From Symbiodinium natans (lineage: Eukaryota; Sar; Dinophyceae; Suessiales; Symbiodiniaceae): a DNA stretch of 64,000 nucleotides. The notes below the pieces were generated by a model. It searched no databases, was not told the origin of the DNA, and saw nothing but the letters and a program-made list of their open reading frames with translations. Made by a program: the position numbers and the translations under genes. Positions within the stretch are counted from its first letter, which is position 1. The number at the start of each line of letters is the position of its first letter. Below are positions 1-11,189 of the stretch, in pieces. The stretch lies in contig CAJNDS010002786.1 in NCBI GenBank assembly GCA_905221605.1, positions 124,001 through 188,000 of the forward strand, in the 5' to 3' direction.

Positions 1-37
1 TTGCATATGCTGCATGTCTCAACACGCCACACATTGA

Positions 38-103
38 GCCCTGAACCCTGAACCCTAAACCCTGAACCCTACACCCTAAACCCTGAACCCTGAACCCTGA
101 ACA
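38..103. repeat. CCCTAAA/CCCTGAA telomere-type tract
   Basis: Degenerate tandem copies of CCCTGAACCCTAAA, the complement of the plant/dinoflagellate telomere unit TTTAGGG. It is internal and degenerate, so it is an interstitial tract and not a chromosome end. Confidence 0.85.
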
Positions 104-682
104 GCTTCTGCAGGTCAAGCCGCCCTCCGATGTCGGACCTTTCTGGTCTTGAAGCGGGCGAGCGTGTCCGAGTGCTGGGTGGCCGGAACTTCGAGAAGCT
201 CCTAGGCATGCTTTGCGGGTTTAGGGTTTGCAAATAAGAGGGTTTAAGGTTTAGGGTGTTGGGTTTAGGGTTTAGGATGTCCCAGGCCGACCAGCAAGGA
301 GTCCATGTTGCAGTGAGGTTTCATGGAGGCATGGAGGGCACCATCGCTGGCAGCTTAGACTCAGCAGTTCGGGACCGCTGCTGCACATTGACTGCATGCT
401 CTTGTTTGCTCGGTGCCATGCGACGATGACTTTGTGCACGTGCTTGTTGAAGGGGTGCAGTAAGACGAGTGAAGCGCAAGGTTGAGAACAACGGCGAGGG
501 CAGGACACCTTGCCAGAGCAGAGGCTTGTAGATTCGACGTTGGTAGGGCTTGTGCTTGCGGCCTTAATGCAGGAACATGCGGGTGCAGTTTGATGATGCG
601 TCAACAGCTGGTGCCGAGCCCGTGACCGTTGCCTACAGGCCCGATTCAAGACTCGACTCGGCCATATTTCGAGAAACCCTTA

Positions 683-799
683 CTTGAAGGTTCATGGGGA
701 GTTCAAAGTAGGGTTGTGAGTGCCTTGAACAAAGCTGTAACCAGTTCTAATGGTTACTCTACGTATAACCCGACTTATAACTACCCATGAACCTCCAAG
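683..799. mobile_element. Fold-back element, family F3
   Basis: About 117 bp starting with CTTGAAGGTTCATGG and ending with CCATGAACCTCCAAG, which are inverted copies of each other. Inner sequence includes ATAACCCGACTTATAAC. Similar sequences occur at about 7796-7910, 42487-42602 and 48311-48418. No coding capacity. The MITE-like interpretation rests on terminal inverted repeats and dispersion; a target duplication is not clear. Confidence 0.6.
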
Positions 800-989
800 A
801 ACCCGTTGTCGCAGCCTCGCAGCCTCGCAGCCTCGCAGCCTCGCACGCTTCGTGCTAGCGTGAGAGTACAAACCCTAACGGGTGGCAAACCCAAACATAC
901 CGTGATCCATATGCCCACTTCAGTTCAGCTAGGCGGGAGAGGCACAGCAAAAACCGACCCGCACATGCCCCTGAAGCCCCCCCCCCCCC

Positions 990-1140
990 TAACCCTAAAC
1001 CCTAAACCCTAAACCCTAAACCCTAAACCCTAAACCCTAAGCCCTAAGCCCTAAGCCCTAAACCCTAAACCCTAAGCCCTAAGCCCTAAGCCCGAAACCC
1101 CAAACCCCAAGCCCTAAGCCCTAAGCCCCAAGCCCCAAGC
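990..1140. repeat. CCCTAAA tract with CCCTAAG and CCCCAAG variants
   Basis: About 150 bp of CCCTAAA units, drifting rightward into CCCTAAG and CCCCAAG variants. It directly precedes the Ser-rich open frame and (AGT)n tract. Confidence 0.9.
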
Positions 1141-1290
1141 CCTGCTCGGATTTCCTGGCGAGGCACTTGGAGGCTGCCCCTACCCCGGGCGGCTACCGAA
1201 ACAGCGCGAAGGGGGCCCAGCCCGAGAGCAGCCCTTCGACGGGAACTGCCGGGCCGCTGCTCAAGGAGAGCAGCGCTTCTTGTGGCCGTG

Positions 1291-1573
<283 letters not shown>

Positions 1574-1619
1574 CTAATAAAAATAATACAAAGAATAAAA
1601 AATAAAATAAGAAGAATGT

Positions 1620-1715
1620 TTGCATAGGGAAGGAGGGAGGTACCCTACATCATCCCTTAAAGGGTATGAAAAGGGGGAGAAAGGGTGCCTCATTCCCTCA
1701 TTCCCTACTATGCAA
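1620..1715. mobile_element. Fold-back element, family F6
   Basis: Ends are inverted: TTGCATAGGGAAGGAGGG on the left and CATTCCCTACTATGCAA on the right. The centre holds TACCCT and CCCTTAAAGGG. Related copies lie at 11190-11275, 49847-49932 (inside an NmrA-like gene) and about 61387-61500. MITE-like, non-coding. Confidence 0.6.
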
Positions 1716-3136
1716 CAGTAAGAGGAGAGCAGCGTTACTTGTGGCTGAGCCCATGCTCACCTCATGTTCCGTATTTGCCTAGCTACATAGTCTTGTAACG
1801 ACCTGAACGCCCGATGCCATTCCCAAGCCCTTGTGCATGCCGGTAGTTGGGTTCTCCTACGTACTGTCGCCAGGGATTGTGAGACGACAGGGTTCCAGTT
1901 CCAGTCGTCAACCTTTGTTGCAGAAACACAATCGTGGCTGTCAGGAGCACGGGTCTTTAAAGTCCAAGCAGCTTGCGCAAAGCTCAGTATGCTGTTGGGG
2001 TTTGCCATGGGTTGTATGATTAATATTCTGACATGATTTGCATAATGCAATGGTGCAGTCATACAAGCATTCAAGAGTACAAATCAGACAATCATACAAC
2101 CATACAATCACACAATCGCAAAATCAAAAATCCTACAATCATACAATAAAACAATACTACGATCAGACGATAAGACAGTAATGCAATAGTATAGGCAATA
2201 TCATACAGGGCCACCCCATGGCAGATGCCCTATGTCCTTCGGGCAAAGCATCGATACCCCAAGCTGCAAAACGTTTCTCTGTGCGACAGTCGGGCCTAGG
2301 TCCAGCTGCAAGGCTTGCAAAACGCGCCCGAGCTGAATGGAAGGCCGGAGCACGCATCAACACGCCTGGCTTGTGAATGGTGTGAATACCCGCATAGGTT
2401 GGATTGCTTCGCCTTTCTGTTTTGTTTTTTGGGTTCCTGGTGGCAAGCGCGTACGCCTGCGAGAGCATCTGTCAGTCTTGTGGGCTCGGAGTGTGTTGTC
2501 GGCCAATTCTTGTGTTTATTGTGATTCCTGCTTCTGTGACTACTGCTGCTCCATTCGTATCCGCAAGACGAAGTCCTGAAAGGAGGGCAGGGTAGGTCGA
2601 AAGCCTGATCATCGGTTGCAATCTGTCCTCCAAGCACAACATGCGATTTTGATGCGCTGAACCCCGGCAAAAGGTAAGTGAGGACAGCTGGGCACAAGAC
2701 CAAGCCGAATGAGTGCGAAACTGCTGCCTTGTATCTGCTTGCAATAAACGCATGTCCCGGCAACAAAATTGTCAACAAGTCCAAAGGGTTTTCAACTTTT
2801 CACAACTTGTCTCCCTTGGCAGAGGCTTGGGCGGCTGCAGAAGTTTGACGCGCACGCGGAGCGCTGGGAGGCCATCGCTCTGAAGCAGAGTGGCTCAGAG
2901 AAACAGTGGCCAATAGTCGTTGGCCCGCGTAGAAGTTGCTTCTAGCAGCGAAGTCAGATAGCCGACCCTAAACCCTAAACCCGAAACCCGAGGGGAACAC
3001 CTTGCCATGACACTGTTCGGCGCGCTTTTCTTCCTCGGTGTCCTGAAAGACGCCGCTGTGCGCGCCAGGTGGAGGTGCGAGGGGACGGAGGCGGCGTGAA
3101 GCGGCTCAAGGAGGTCCCCCCTGGGAGCCATTTTGG
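1716..3136. other. Gene-poor stretch
   Basis: No gene can be supported. Around 2060-2160 there is an ACAATCATAC-type simple repeat. Open frames at 2163-2784 overlap on both strands and have no recognisable domain. A short CCCTAAACCCGAAACC tract lies near 2966-2990. Confidence 0.5.
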
Positions 3137-3240
3137 GGGGTTTAGGATACTAGGGGGGGGGTACCTCATTGGAGTCCGGATGAAAAGAAAGGGGATTCCT
3201 ACGGTTTTGGGGGTTCTATATTAGGGATCCCTCATTTCAG
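3137..3240. mobile_element. Fold-back element fragment, family F2
   Basis: Contains GGGTTTAGGATACTAGG, then GTACCTCATTGGAGTCC, a GGGGATTCCTA block and GGGGGTTCTATATTAGGGATCCC-type sequence. The same order is seen at 28352-28463 and 31750-31860. The right end is degraded. Confidence 0.5.
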
Positions 3241-3507
3241 TCCTCCCCATTTCAAGAGGCGAACCTTGCGGTACCACCTCCACCTGTCATCCCTGCGGGG
3301 CTCACGGCGGCTGAGCTGAAGGAGCCTTTTGGCGGCAAGGCTCGATGTTGCCACCCCCTGCGCCACATCTCGTTGTTCTTGCCGTGCAGATCTCGCAATC
3401 TTCTTTCTTACAGCTTGGAAGCTGATATTCCTGGAGTTGTGCTGCGCAAACTGTGACCCTGCAAATGTAACATCGCCACCTAGGATCTTCAGGACCCCAG
3501 GGCTGTG

Positions 3508-3564
3508 GTTTAGGGTTTAGGGTTTAGGGTTTAGGGTTTAGGGTTTAGGGTTTAGGGTTTAGGG
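3508..3564. repeat. TTTAGGG tract
   Basis: About eight perfect TTTAGGG units, followed by non-repetitive sequence. A second short tract at 3630-3647 follows the motif GTTGCAAAAAGGG. Confidence 0.95.
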
Positions 3565-3687
3565 TGCAGCAACTTGAGCGACATCAGGGGTGGGTTCCTG
3601 GCGTGACTTTGCAAGCCAGTTGCAAAAAGGGTTTAGGGTTTAGGGTAGTGTCAGATGAAGAGCTCATAAACCACCCGAAGCCCTTAA

Positions 3688-3793
3688 CTTGGGATGTTTT
3701 TCCATGGAACTCTCAGTCCTGAAATAGGGATTAGAGTTGGGGGGTTACGAATATCCCTTCTAAGGACTGCTAGTATACAGGGGGACATCCCAA
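3688..3793. mobile_element. Fold-back element, family F1
   Basis: About 105 bp with inverted ends TTGGGATGTTTTTCC and GGGGGACATCCCAA. Internal inverted blocks are CTCAGTCCTGAAATAGGG and CTAAGGACTGCTAGTATA. Other copies: 42651-42751, 48551-48676, and the copy split by the LINE at 22169-26835. Partial right end near 11575-11612. Confidence 0.75.
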
Positions 3794-3886
3794 CCCTAAC
3801 CCTAAACCCCAAACCCCAAACCCCAAATCCCAAATCCCAAACCCTAAACCCTAAACCCCAAACCCCAAACCCTAAACCCTAAACCC
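3785..3886. repeat. CCCTAAA/CCCCAAA tract
   Basis: Roughly 14 units of CCCTAAA, CCCCAAA and CCCAAAT lying immediately before the first recognised TPR exon, so probably intronic or upstream of that gene. Confidence 0.9.
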
Positions 3887-3893
3887 AGCCCAG

Positions 3894-5095
3894 GCGTGGG
3901 AACGAGTGCTTCAAGGCCTCGCAGCTAGAGGAGGTCCGCTCTTCAGCCCCACAGCCGAGCAGTTCAACAGTGTGGAGGGTTTAGGGTTTAGGGTTTAGGG
4001 TTTAGGGTCTAGGGTTTAGGGTTTAGGGTTCAGACTTACAGGGAGAGAGGGGCCCTGATCAGCGGCAGAAAAAGGGCTTAGGGCCCCTCGCCCCACCCAG
4101 CCCAGAGGGTTTAGAGGCCCATGCCTGCAAAGCGTCAGGCCGTTGCCCTTTACACCGCTGCGGTGGAGGCGTTGGAGAAGGCTTCGGATCCTGAATGTCT
4201 TAGTCTTCGGTTCCTTGTAACACGCGCAGTGTGGAGTCTGAATCTTGTGCATTCTGATGGTGCATGTTTGGCCTTGTCCAGGATGATGGACCCCGCCCCA
4301 GTGTTCTTGGCTTGTGTCGGCATAGACACGTGATCATATCGGCATCTCGAACTCGTTGCAATCATGAACAAATGGGGATTTACGTGGAAGAGGTGCAAGG
4401 GCTGCTGGATTCCTGCTGAGGCCAGCTGCCTGAGGACCCAAAGTACGTGGCCGCCGCCCGCTGCAAATTAGTTGCATCGACAGTGCTTCTGCAAGAACAG
4501 CAATTCTGCAGGCACGCAAGTCATCCTGCACGACCATGCTTGCCTCAGCAAGCCCTCACAACACACCTCTCAGCAAGCGATCCGGATTGTAGATGAATGT
4601 AGACCATTCTTGACGGACGTGGACACTGCTTGACTTCCCCGCGGAAGGTGCTATTAAACAACCGGGCTCAGTGCTTCATTATGCTTTGCCGGGAGATTCA
4701 CGGTGAGGACCTTCTGAGCCCATCCATGTTGCAGCTGCTCTTGGACCGTCATAACCCCAAACCCTAAACCCTAAACCCTAAACCCTAAACCCGAAACCCT
4801 CAACCCTAAATTACATTTGGCAGCCCCAGGATGCTGCAATTGGCCAAGAGGCCCGGCGGTATGCCATGAAAGCGAACATGGATGCAGCCAAAGCGATTGA
4901 GCTGGTCTGGCACCCAGATCATGGCATCCTTTGGGAGATGCGAAGGGGTGAATCCCACATGGAATCCCCCCACGCCCGACAGAAGCAGCAATGAGCCGCT
5001 CTAGCAGCAGGACTCACTTAAAACAGCAACCCGGCTTTCATTGAAGCTGGCCTCTGCCCAGGATCCAACAAATGGCAAGGCATACTACCGGCGAG
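3894..5095 (+). CDS. Multi-exon TPR-repeat protein (partial)
   Basis: Small exon-like pieces in different frames look like parts of a tetratricopeptide-repeat protein. They are RGNECFKASQLEEV (about 3895), AKRQAVALYTAAVEALEKA (about 4128), DPKYVAAARCKL (about 4437), VLLNNRAQCFIML (about 4648), GQEARRYAMKANMDAAKAIE (about 4845) and DPTNGKAYYRRG (about 5060). The first and last are typical of TPR co-chaperone-like proteins (a start like GNECFKAG and a helix pair like DPxNxKAYYRRG). Pieces are separated by introns of 100-200 bp, some holding TTTAGGG or CCCTAAA tracts (3976-4030, 4750-4810). The 4830 exon follows CCCCAG|GA, and the last exon probably ends at CGAG|GC, a GC donor. Partner proteins and the true start and end cannot be seen. 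TPR proteins act as protein-protein adaptors. Exon borders are approximate. Confidence 0.6.
3976..4030. repeat. TTTAGGG tract inside the TPR gene
   Basis: About eight TTTAGGG units (one TCTAGGG variant), lying between the first two TPR exons. It is in the opposite orientation to the CCCTAAA tract before exon 1 and to the one at 4752-4810 between later exons. Confidence 0.9.
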
Positions 5096-5222
5096 GCACG
5101 TATAGGTAGCTTGGGGACCAAATGAACCCTAAAAGGGTTTATGGTTCGTGTGCCTTACTAGGGGTTGCAGTAGTATATCGTATATGACCCCAGTTCATTT
5201 GGTCCCATAGGTATACGCACCT
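5094..5222. mobile_element. Fold-back element, family F5 (in a TPR-gene intron)
   Basis: Inverted ends AGGCACGTATAGG and TATACGCACCT, plus inner inverted blocks GGGGACCAAATGAAC and GTTCATTTGGTCCC. The left end coincides with the probable exon end CGAG|GC of the last TPR exon, so the element seems to start at the donor site. Confidence 0.65.
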
Positions 5223-5261
5223 GTCGAGAGCTGAGCAAATCGCACCCCTCTGAGTCCCACC

Positions 5262-5308
5262 CTAAACCCTCAACCCGAAACCCGAAACCCTAAACCCTAA
5301 CCCTAAAC
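5262..5308. repeat. CCCTAAA/CCCGAAA tract
   Basis: Short degenerate telomere-type run. It is followed by mixed sequence and an AT-rich (TATACATA)n-like stretch at 5438-5472. Confidence 0.85.
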
Positions 5309-5479
5309 CCTCTGAGCTCTTTTGAGAGGCTGTGCCGTCCTTGGAATGGCACCGAGCGCCAGTCGGGCCAAGGAGGTGTCGAACGCAGCAACTCACGCTT
5401 GCATATGTACATGTGCGTAGATCGAATAGGTTGTGTATACATATGTATATATACATATATATATATGGATATGCATATA

Positions 5480-7650
5480 AGCATCACGAAAGCTAGCATC
5501 GCTAGCCCTCAGAGTTGCAGAAATTCAGAACTTCGAAGTTTCAAGGAAACAGGGGGGTCTGGTTCAAGAACAGAGGGGGGAAGGGCTCAATAACGAATGG
5601 TTTCAATACCACCTTCAGGGTATACTTGAGGGAGACGCTTGGGGATCTTGAGCTACGGATCGCGTGTTCGTACGTCCTGTTCTCTCAAATCCTGGGAGAG
5701 CTCCGCGGACCTGGATCGCAGTCTCCGTGAGGGCGTGTGACTCAAAAAAACCGCAACAAACGGGTAACATCGACACCTTTTGGGGCATATTTGAGGGTTA
5801 CACTGGGATTTTGAGTTGCAAATTGCGGTCTGGCTCTTGAGAGATGGGCATCTGTATGAGCGCATTCGGTTTCTCAGCATCTGCGTCTGGGGCGAAATTG
5901 TCCGGACATGTTGCTCGAATGTTCAGGAAAATCTTCGTGTTTCACCTTACCAAAAAGCCAATCGATAGAAAGAAAGATATGTGTATATTGCGCTTGTAAA
6001 TCAACACGAAGGTCAGATGGAGAGGAAGAAGAGGAATAGGGGAGGGAGAAGGGGAGAAGACGAGGGTAAGGAAGAAGAAGGGGGTTGGGGGTGGGGGGGA
6101 GGCGGGAGATGCACGTCTAACTGTAGCAGATAATTTTGCACAGCTGCTTGGAGCCGGCCATTATGGCGCCTAGTGAAGCCCCCCAAGCCATGAGTAGTCT
6201 GTTATATATGTGCAATATATAGTGTTGTGCCTCTTCATTCTAGAGTACTCTAGACTACAGCATCTAATACGTTATTTTTGGTGGGTTACCCGCAATCGGG
6301 GTATCCCTTTTAGGGATCTCTTATGAAGGGGAGTCTATGATAGTAAAAAGAATCAGAGGGTTAGCCCTCCCAACTGTTTTTTGAAGATGCTTCGATACGA
6401 TCGGTGTGTCATGTCGTGCAGGCCATGGCTGCATTGGAAACGGCATTATCAGGCTGCCGGTGCCCCGTGGAAACAGCGGAGACTTCCCGAAGACCCTAAA
6501 ACTCCGAAACCCTCAACCCTAAACACCCTAAAGCCCTAAACACCCTAAATCCGAAACCCTAAGCCCTCAACCCTCAACCCTCAACCCTAAGACCCGAAAC
6601 CCTCAACCCTGAGCCCTAAACAGGCCCTAAACCCTAAGCCCTAAGCCCTGAACCCAAAGCATGGTTTTCCGAGATCCCCATGTGACAGCGCAGGCAGGGC
6701 ATCTGGCGGCAAGGATGGCATTGTCCTCCCCAACGCCATGAGGAATGAGGTGCGCCTAGGCTGCAAACCACGCTGCCGTCCCATCAACACGGCGGCTGAA
6801 CATCGCCAAAGTCCTTCTTAGCAGCTTCTCATCCCAGCTTCTTGCTGTGGTTCGAGCTTCTGCCAAGGTCAAATCTGCTCGACTACGCCAAGCGGCGGCT
6901 CGACGCCTGTACAGAGGCCAGGGGTGCATGCACAACTGAAGTGGCACAATTCGCAAAGATGACTGCTCTTACATGCTATGTGAGACAGACTACTGTATGC
7001 AGCAGTTGATTTCGCTCAGAAACCTTCCCTCGGCACCTTTGGCAGAGAAAGGTTCTTTTCGCATGACTTGTGGCATGGAGTGGCAAGTGCTGGAGATCCG
7101 CTGAGTCCGCCAGGCAGCAGTTCCTGACGTCGAGAGTTGCCGTGAAAACTGTCGGCAGCAATGACGCGCAGCACCCCGTCAAGCGCCGCTCCAAGACAGC
7201 TTGGCAGATTGTTAGCCTTGTGCCAAAGCAGAAGATGCACTCGCAGGCAATTGCACCGCTTACTTCCTAGGCCCTGGCACGCGACCCGAAGCTCCTGAGC
7301 AGAGTGAAAAATCCGATGTGTTCCTGAAGTCTGTGCCTCTTTGTCATCAACCCTTCCCCCTTTGCATCTGCAATGATTTTTGCTTGCCACGTAACGCGAA
7401 CTTGGCGGGGTGAGCTGCAAGTGTCTGAATCGTCACGCGCACTGTCGCCAGATTCGCGTGATTTGGGGTTTAGGGTTTAGGGTGCGGTCCGGGACAGGAC
7501 CTACGTCCGCATGGTGTCTACCAACTTCGCCTTTGCCATGCTGGAGAGTCCCAGCTCTCAGATGTAGTGCAAATGCTGGACCTTTAAAAGCAGATATAGG
7601 GATACATGTAAGGGGGGGGAGGCGATGCCAGTCTGGCACCAAGTTTCACA
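5480..7650. other. Gene-poor stretch
   Basis: No gene recognised. It contains a purine-rich block at 6015-6110 (GGAAGAAGAGG type), a degenerate CCCTAAA/CCCTCAA tract at 6494-6656, and overlapping open frames on both strands around 6750-7420 with no known domain. A plus-strand exon somewhere in 7040-7270 is possible but unsupported. Confidence 0.5.
6494..6656. repeat. Degenerate CCCTAAA/CCCTCAA/CCCTAAG tract
   Basis: About 160 bp of decayed telomere-type units with insertions such as ACACCCTAAA, much more diverged than the tract at 9783-9893. Confidence 0.85.
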
Positions 7651-7659
7651 TTTTTGCCA

Positions 7660-7697
7660 CTAAACCCTAAACCCTAAACCCTAAACCCTAAACCCTT
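7660..7697. repeat. CCCTAAA tract
   Basis: Five clean units. A two-unit TTTAGGG run in the opposite orientation lies nearby at 7467-7482. Confidence 0.9.
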
Positions 7698-7795
7698 ATG
7701 TGTTCAGGTGGCTCGACTTGGTGGTGGATGATTACTTCCCTACTTCCCAGGCCTTTGTCACCTTGTGCTGCTCCATGATGCACTGGGACATGCCA

Positions 7796-7910
7796 CTGAT
7801 AACCCACTTAGAAGATCTTAGAAGCCCTTTAAGTGTCCTAATTTTGGTTATCATTGGGTTATTATAAGTACAGTCAGAATTGGGTTATGAAGCACCATGA
7901 GCTTCCAGTA
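7796..7910. mobile_element. Fold-back element, family F3
   Basis: Contains GATAACCCACTTAGAAG, CCCTTTAAGTGTCCTAAT and, inverted, GGGTTATTATAAGTACAG, ending near GCACCATGAGCTTCCAGTA. Same order as the copies at 42487-42602 and 48311-48418. Confidence 0.6.
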
Positions 7911-7912
7911 AG

Positions 7913-9000
7913 TTGTGCCAGCTTGAGGTGTCCGAAGGCTTCACTGATGGCCAGACCATCCGCTTCTCCCGGGGCGGAAGCCTCTGCTACCTCGGGGTGC
8001 CGACCCTGCGCTTAGCACGTTTTGGGGGCGCCGAGGCTTTCTATGGGAGGGACACATGGGCACCCGGAGCACGGCTCGAAATCGACTGTATGCGTAAGAG
8101 AATAAAAGGGAATGGAATAGAATGCTGAATAGAAACGAGTTGAATAGGACAGAATAGAACGGAACGGAATAGAAGATAAAACAGAATAGAACAGACGGTA
8201 AAAATTTGTAAGGTCATAGAAGATAAGGTAAGAGAATACAGCCAGTCTCTAGAAGTGGCGAAAGAAATGGCGTTCTCCCCATGGCCCACCCGTCGGCGCT
8301 GTACCTGGATGGCTGTGGAGTGCCACGGGGATCTTGCAAAGCAGCAGCTGGGCTGCGCAAAGACTCCAAGTGCAAGTGCCCAGTGCAGCCCACACCAAAC
8401 ATGGAAATCGGACAGGTGGGCTGCGAGAGCTACAAGCCCCCTGCCTCGGCTACAGCTAAGCATCCTGGATCATCTTGGCTTTGTACTTGAGTTGCCTGTG
8501 CCTTGTGGGGCGTTTTGGGCAGGCCTGCACTTTGAATGATTGTGGCGGCCAGCTCCAGCTAGGCGAGTCCAGCTTCGCAGAATTCCAGCCGATCAACGCT
8601 CCCAAGCTGGCTTGGCCGAGGAATCCCACATGCGATGCGCACGAATCAAGTTGGGGCGGTTTGGCACGTGCCTGCTGTGCGTTGTGCGATGTTGTGCGCA
8701 TTCCCACTGTTGCAGGATGTTCCCACTGTCGCAGGACTGCGCGGGTTGCGGGCGCCCCGCGGACGAGCACCGCAGCCTGAAAGGATGGCGTCTTGGCAGA
8801 TCCGTGTTCCTTGCAAGCCCTACACTGTCATTCCACGGCTGGCAGTCGCTAAGAGGGGCAAAAGAAGCATCGGCATAAAGACCAGATCTGAGCAAGTCTT
8901 GGGAGGGACTTCCGAGTCGTCATGAGAGGCACGAAGCCGCAAGTACGTGGCTGCAGCGGATGAGGGCCCGAGGACTGCCAGGAGGCCTCTGTGAGTGAAG
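7913..9000. other. Unassigned stretch with open frames
   Basis: Plus-strand frames at 7913-8090 and in 8255-8540 and 8540-8925 are open, but overlap equally long minus-strand frames. No domain recognised. An AT-rich GAATAGAATAGAA simple repeat lies at 8097-8200. Short exons may be present, for example around 8940-8990. Confidence 0.35.
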
Positions 9001-9009
9001 AATGTCGGA

Positions 9010-9045
9010 GATTTAGGGTTTAGGGTTTACGGTTTAGGGTTTAGG
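9010..9045. repeat. TTTAGGG tract
   Basis: About five units with one TTTACGG variant. Confidence 0.85.
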
Positions 9046-9346
9046 AGGTTAGTCCGGGGGTTTGGGGTTTAGGGATGCTGCAGCGTATGCCACTTCCTTC
9101 CAAGTCTGATCAACATGCAGGCTGTCTATGATGCTAAATTGCATGCTCGCTTTTGCCTCGGCAGCTTCTGTAGGCTGCTCACTGCCACCCCGCAGCCAAC
9201 ACTGGGAGCCAGCGGCAGCGGCTCTATATGTATTTGGGCGGCTTAAGTTGCTGTTTTGCTTGCCCTCAGGACATGGTGAGATAGATGGATTTTTGTATAC
9301 ACATATAGAAATAGAGAAATTAATACATAAAAGGAAAATATGGACT

Positions 9347-9438
9347 TTTGTATATCTATCTATCTATCTATATATATATATATATGCATATATAAAGAGA
9401 AGTTAATACATAACAGATAATATATATATATATAGTAT
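9347..9438. repeat. (TATC)n/(TA)n microsatellites
   Basis: Short runs of TATCTATC and (TA)n at 9352-9388, and a second (TA)n at 9419-9438, in AT-rich sequence with no gene. Confidence 0.9.
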
Positions 9439-9677
9439 ATACGGCGTGGATTGGTCCCTGTCGTTGTTCCTTGAGACAACCTGAGGCAGCCAGCTCTGTA
9501 GTTAACCAGCGCCAGTGTGAAGAACTAACGCCAGCGGATCCGCGAGAAGCCCTAGACCTTAAACCCCTAAACCCTAAACTCCTCAAAACCCAAAAGCCTG
9601 CATCCTTGCACATCGGAGGTGCAGAGCGGAGGTGCTTTCGACCTTGGCATCTTGGCTGCCTTAGCAAGGTTTCAGGT

Positions 9678-9893
9678 TCAGGGTTTAGGGTTTAGGGTCT
9701 GGGGTTTAGGGCTTATATCGAGTGGCACCAACTCCGGGCGAGGTGGCAAGCCTGTTGCAAAAGGGTTTGGGGTTTGGGGTTTACCCCAAACCCTAAACCC
9801 TAAACCCTAAACCCTAAACCCTAAACCCTAAACCCTAAACCCTAAACCCTAAACCCTAAACCCTAAACCCTAAACCCTGAACCCTAAACTAGG
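9678..9893. repeat. Head-to-head TTTAGGG then CCCTAAA tracts
   Basis: TTTAGGG units at 9678-9710, the motif GTTGCAAAAGGGTTTGGGG at about 9754-9781, then about 15 nearly perfect CCCTAAA units at 9783-9893. This is the longest clean telomere-type run in the window, and its strand switches at 9782. Confidence 0.95.
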
Positions 9894-9989
9894 GCTTTGC
9901 TTCCGGTGCCTGTTTGGCTCTGGCAGCTTTCGCCCAGGAGACCATCCAGAAGTGGAGGAGCGCTCGTCGAGCATCTTGGTCGTGAATGC

Positions 9990-10152
9990 CGTGAGAGAGA
10001 GATATATATATACATACACATACAGAGTCACATATATAGGTATACATAAAAAATATATCAGTAAATAAATAAATCAAGAAATAAATAGATAAATACATAA
10101 ATATAAATAAATAAATAAATATATATATATATTTATTTATTTATTTATTTAT
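9990..10152. repeat. AT-rich (TAAA)n/(TA)n palindrome
   Basis: ATAAATAAATAAATAAAT followed by (TA)n and then ATTTATTTATTTATTTAT forms a long perfect AT palindrome at about 10098-10152. GAGAGA and (TA)n runs precede it. Confidence 0.9.
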
Positions 10153-10261
10153 GTATTTATTTACATGTAAATGCATACCGAAGCCAACCTTTGGCTCCGC
10201 CTTCGGCTCATAGGCACAATGATCAGAGTTGCCGAAAGCAAGGCCCGTGATATGCTGTGCC

Positions 10262-10450
10262 CGGTTTAGGGTTTAGGGTTTAGGGTTTAGGGTTTCGGGT
10301 TTAGGGTTTAGGGTTTAGGGTTTCATGTTTAAGGCTTAGGGCTTTCGGTTTAGGGGCGGTCAAAAAAAGGGGCTTTAGGGTTGATGTGGGGTATACTGGG
10401 TACGGCCTAAACCCTAAACCCTAAACCCTAAACCCTAAACCCTAAACCCT
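10262..10450. repeat. TTTAGGG tract facing a CCCTAAA tract
   Basis: TTTAGGG units with TTTCGGG variants at 10262-10330, about 75 bp of other sequence, then six CCCTAAA units at 10408-10450. Confidence 0.95.
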
Positions 10451-10557
10451 AGACCGGATCCCCTGTGCGATCTGGGCCACGGTCCACCTAGCGATCCGAG
10501 GCGCGCTCGCCGTCAATGACCTGATCTCGGTGATTTGCGTGACCAGCCAGGGCAGGC

Positions 10558-10705
10558 CCAATAACAATAACAACAAGAATGATAAAAAGTAGAATAAGAA
10601 TAAGAATAATAATAGAAATAATAATAACAATAATAAGAATACTAGTGATGGCAGTAATATTAATAAGAAAGGAATCATAATCATACGAATCATAAGAATC
10701 GTAGG
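10558..10705. repeat. AT-rich AATAAG/AATAAT simple repeat
   Basis: Imperfect AATAAGAATAATAATAG repeats ending in CATAATCATACGAATCATAAG. The complementary ATTCTTATGATT motif recurs at 49345-49388 and 57305-57390. Confidence 0.85.
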
Positions 10706-10942
10706 GCAGCATGGTGCAGGGTGGACCAAGCTCGGAGCATGGAGCCTTCGGCAGGCATGCTTTTCATCCGCTGCTCTACGAAAGCTTCCGGCGGCAAAGC
10801 TATGAGCCGCGAGAGCTGGTTGTGGTTGATACCGGATCGGAGCCTCGGATGCCGTAGCTTCTCTTGGGTAGGCCCTTGAGAGAATTTTCTTAGGTTGGCC
10901 TTATATTGGGGCGTGAAGAGGATGGTAATTTAGGAGTATTCT

Positions 10943-11037
10943 GAACCCTAAACCCTGAACCCTGAACCCTGAACCCTGAACCCTAAACCCTAAACCCTAA
11001 GAACCCTAAGAACCCTAAGAACCCTAAGAACCCTAAA
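10943..11037. repeat. CCCTAAA/CCCTGAA tract with an AAGAACCCT array
   Basis: CCCTGAA and CCCTAAA units pass into four copies of the 9-mer AAGAACCCT. Confidence 0.9.
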
Positions 11038-11189
11038 CGAGGCCAGCCTGGCCTCTTTGCAGCGCTTTTCCGCCCTGAATCTACATGCTTCCCGAAATCC
11101 GAACCCAGTTCCCAACCCTGAATCCTGCACTTGTTCAGGCTGGGCAGCATCATGCCTGGAGCTACATTATGCCTTCAACCCCCTGCTTC

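Noticed and set aside
1-110. A true telomere at the left edge
   Set aside because: The repeats are degenerate, short and followed by unique sequence, and dozens of similar tracts occur internally.
3120-3135. Spliced-leader relic (GAGCCATTTTGGGG)
   Set aside because: Only about ten bases match the middle of the leader, without CCGTA or GGCTCAAG.
9368-9667. Minus-strand ORF over (TA)n and CCCTAAA sequence
   Set aside because: Composed mostly of microsatellite and telomere-type repeat; no domain.
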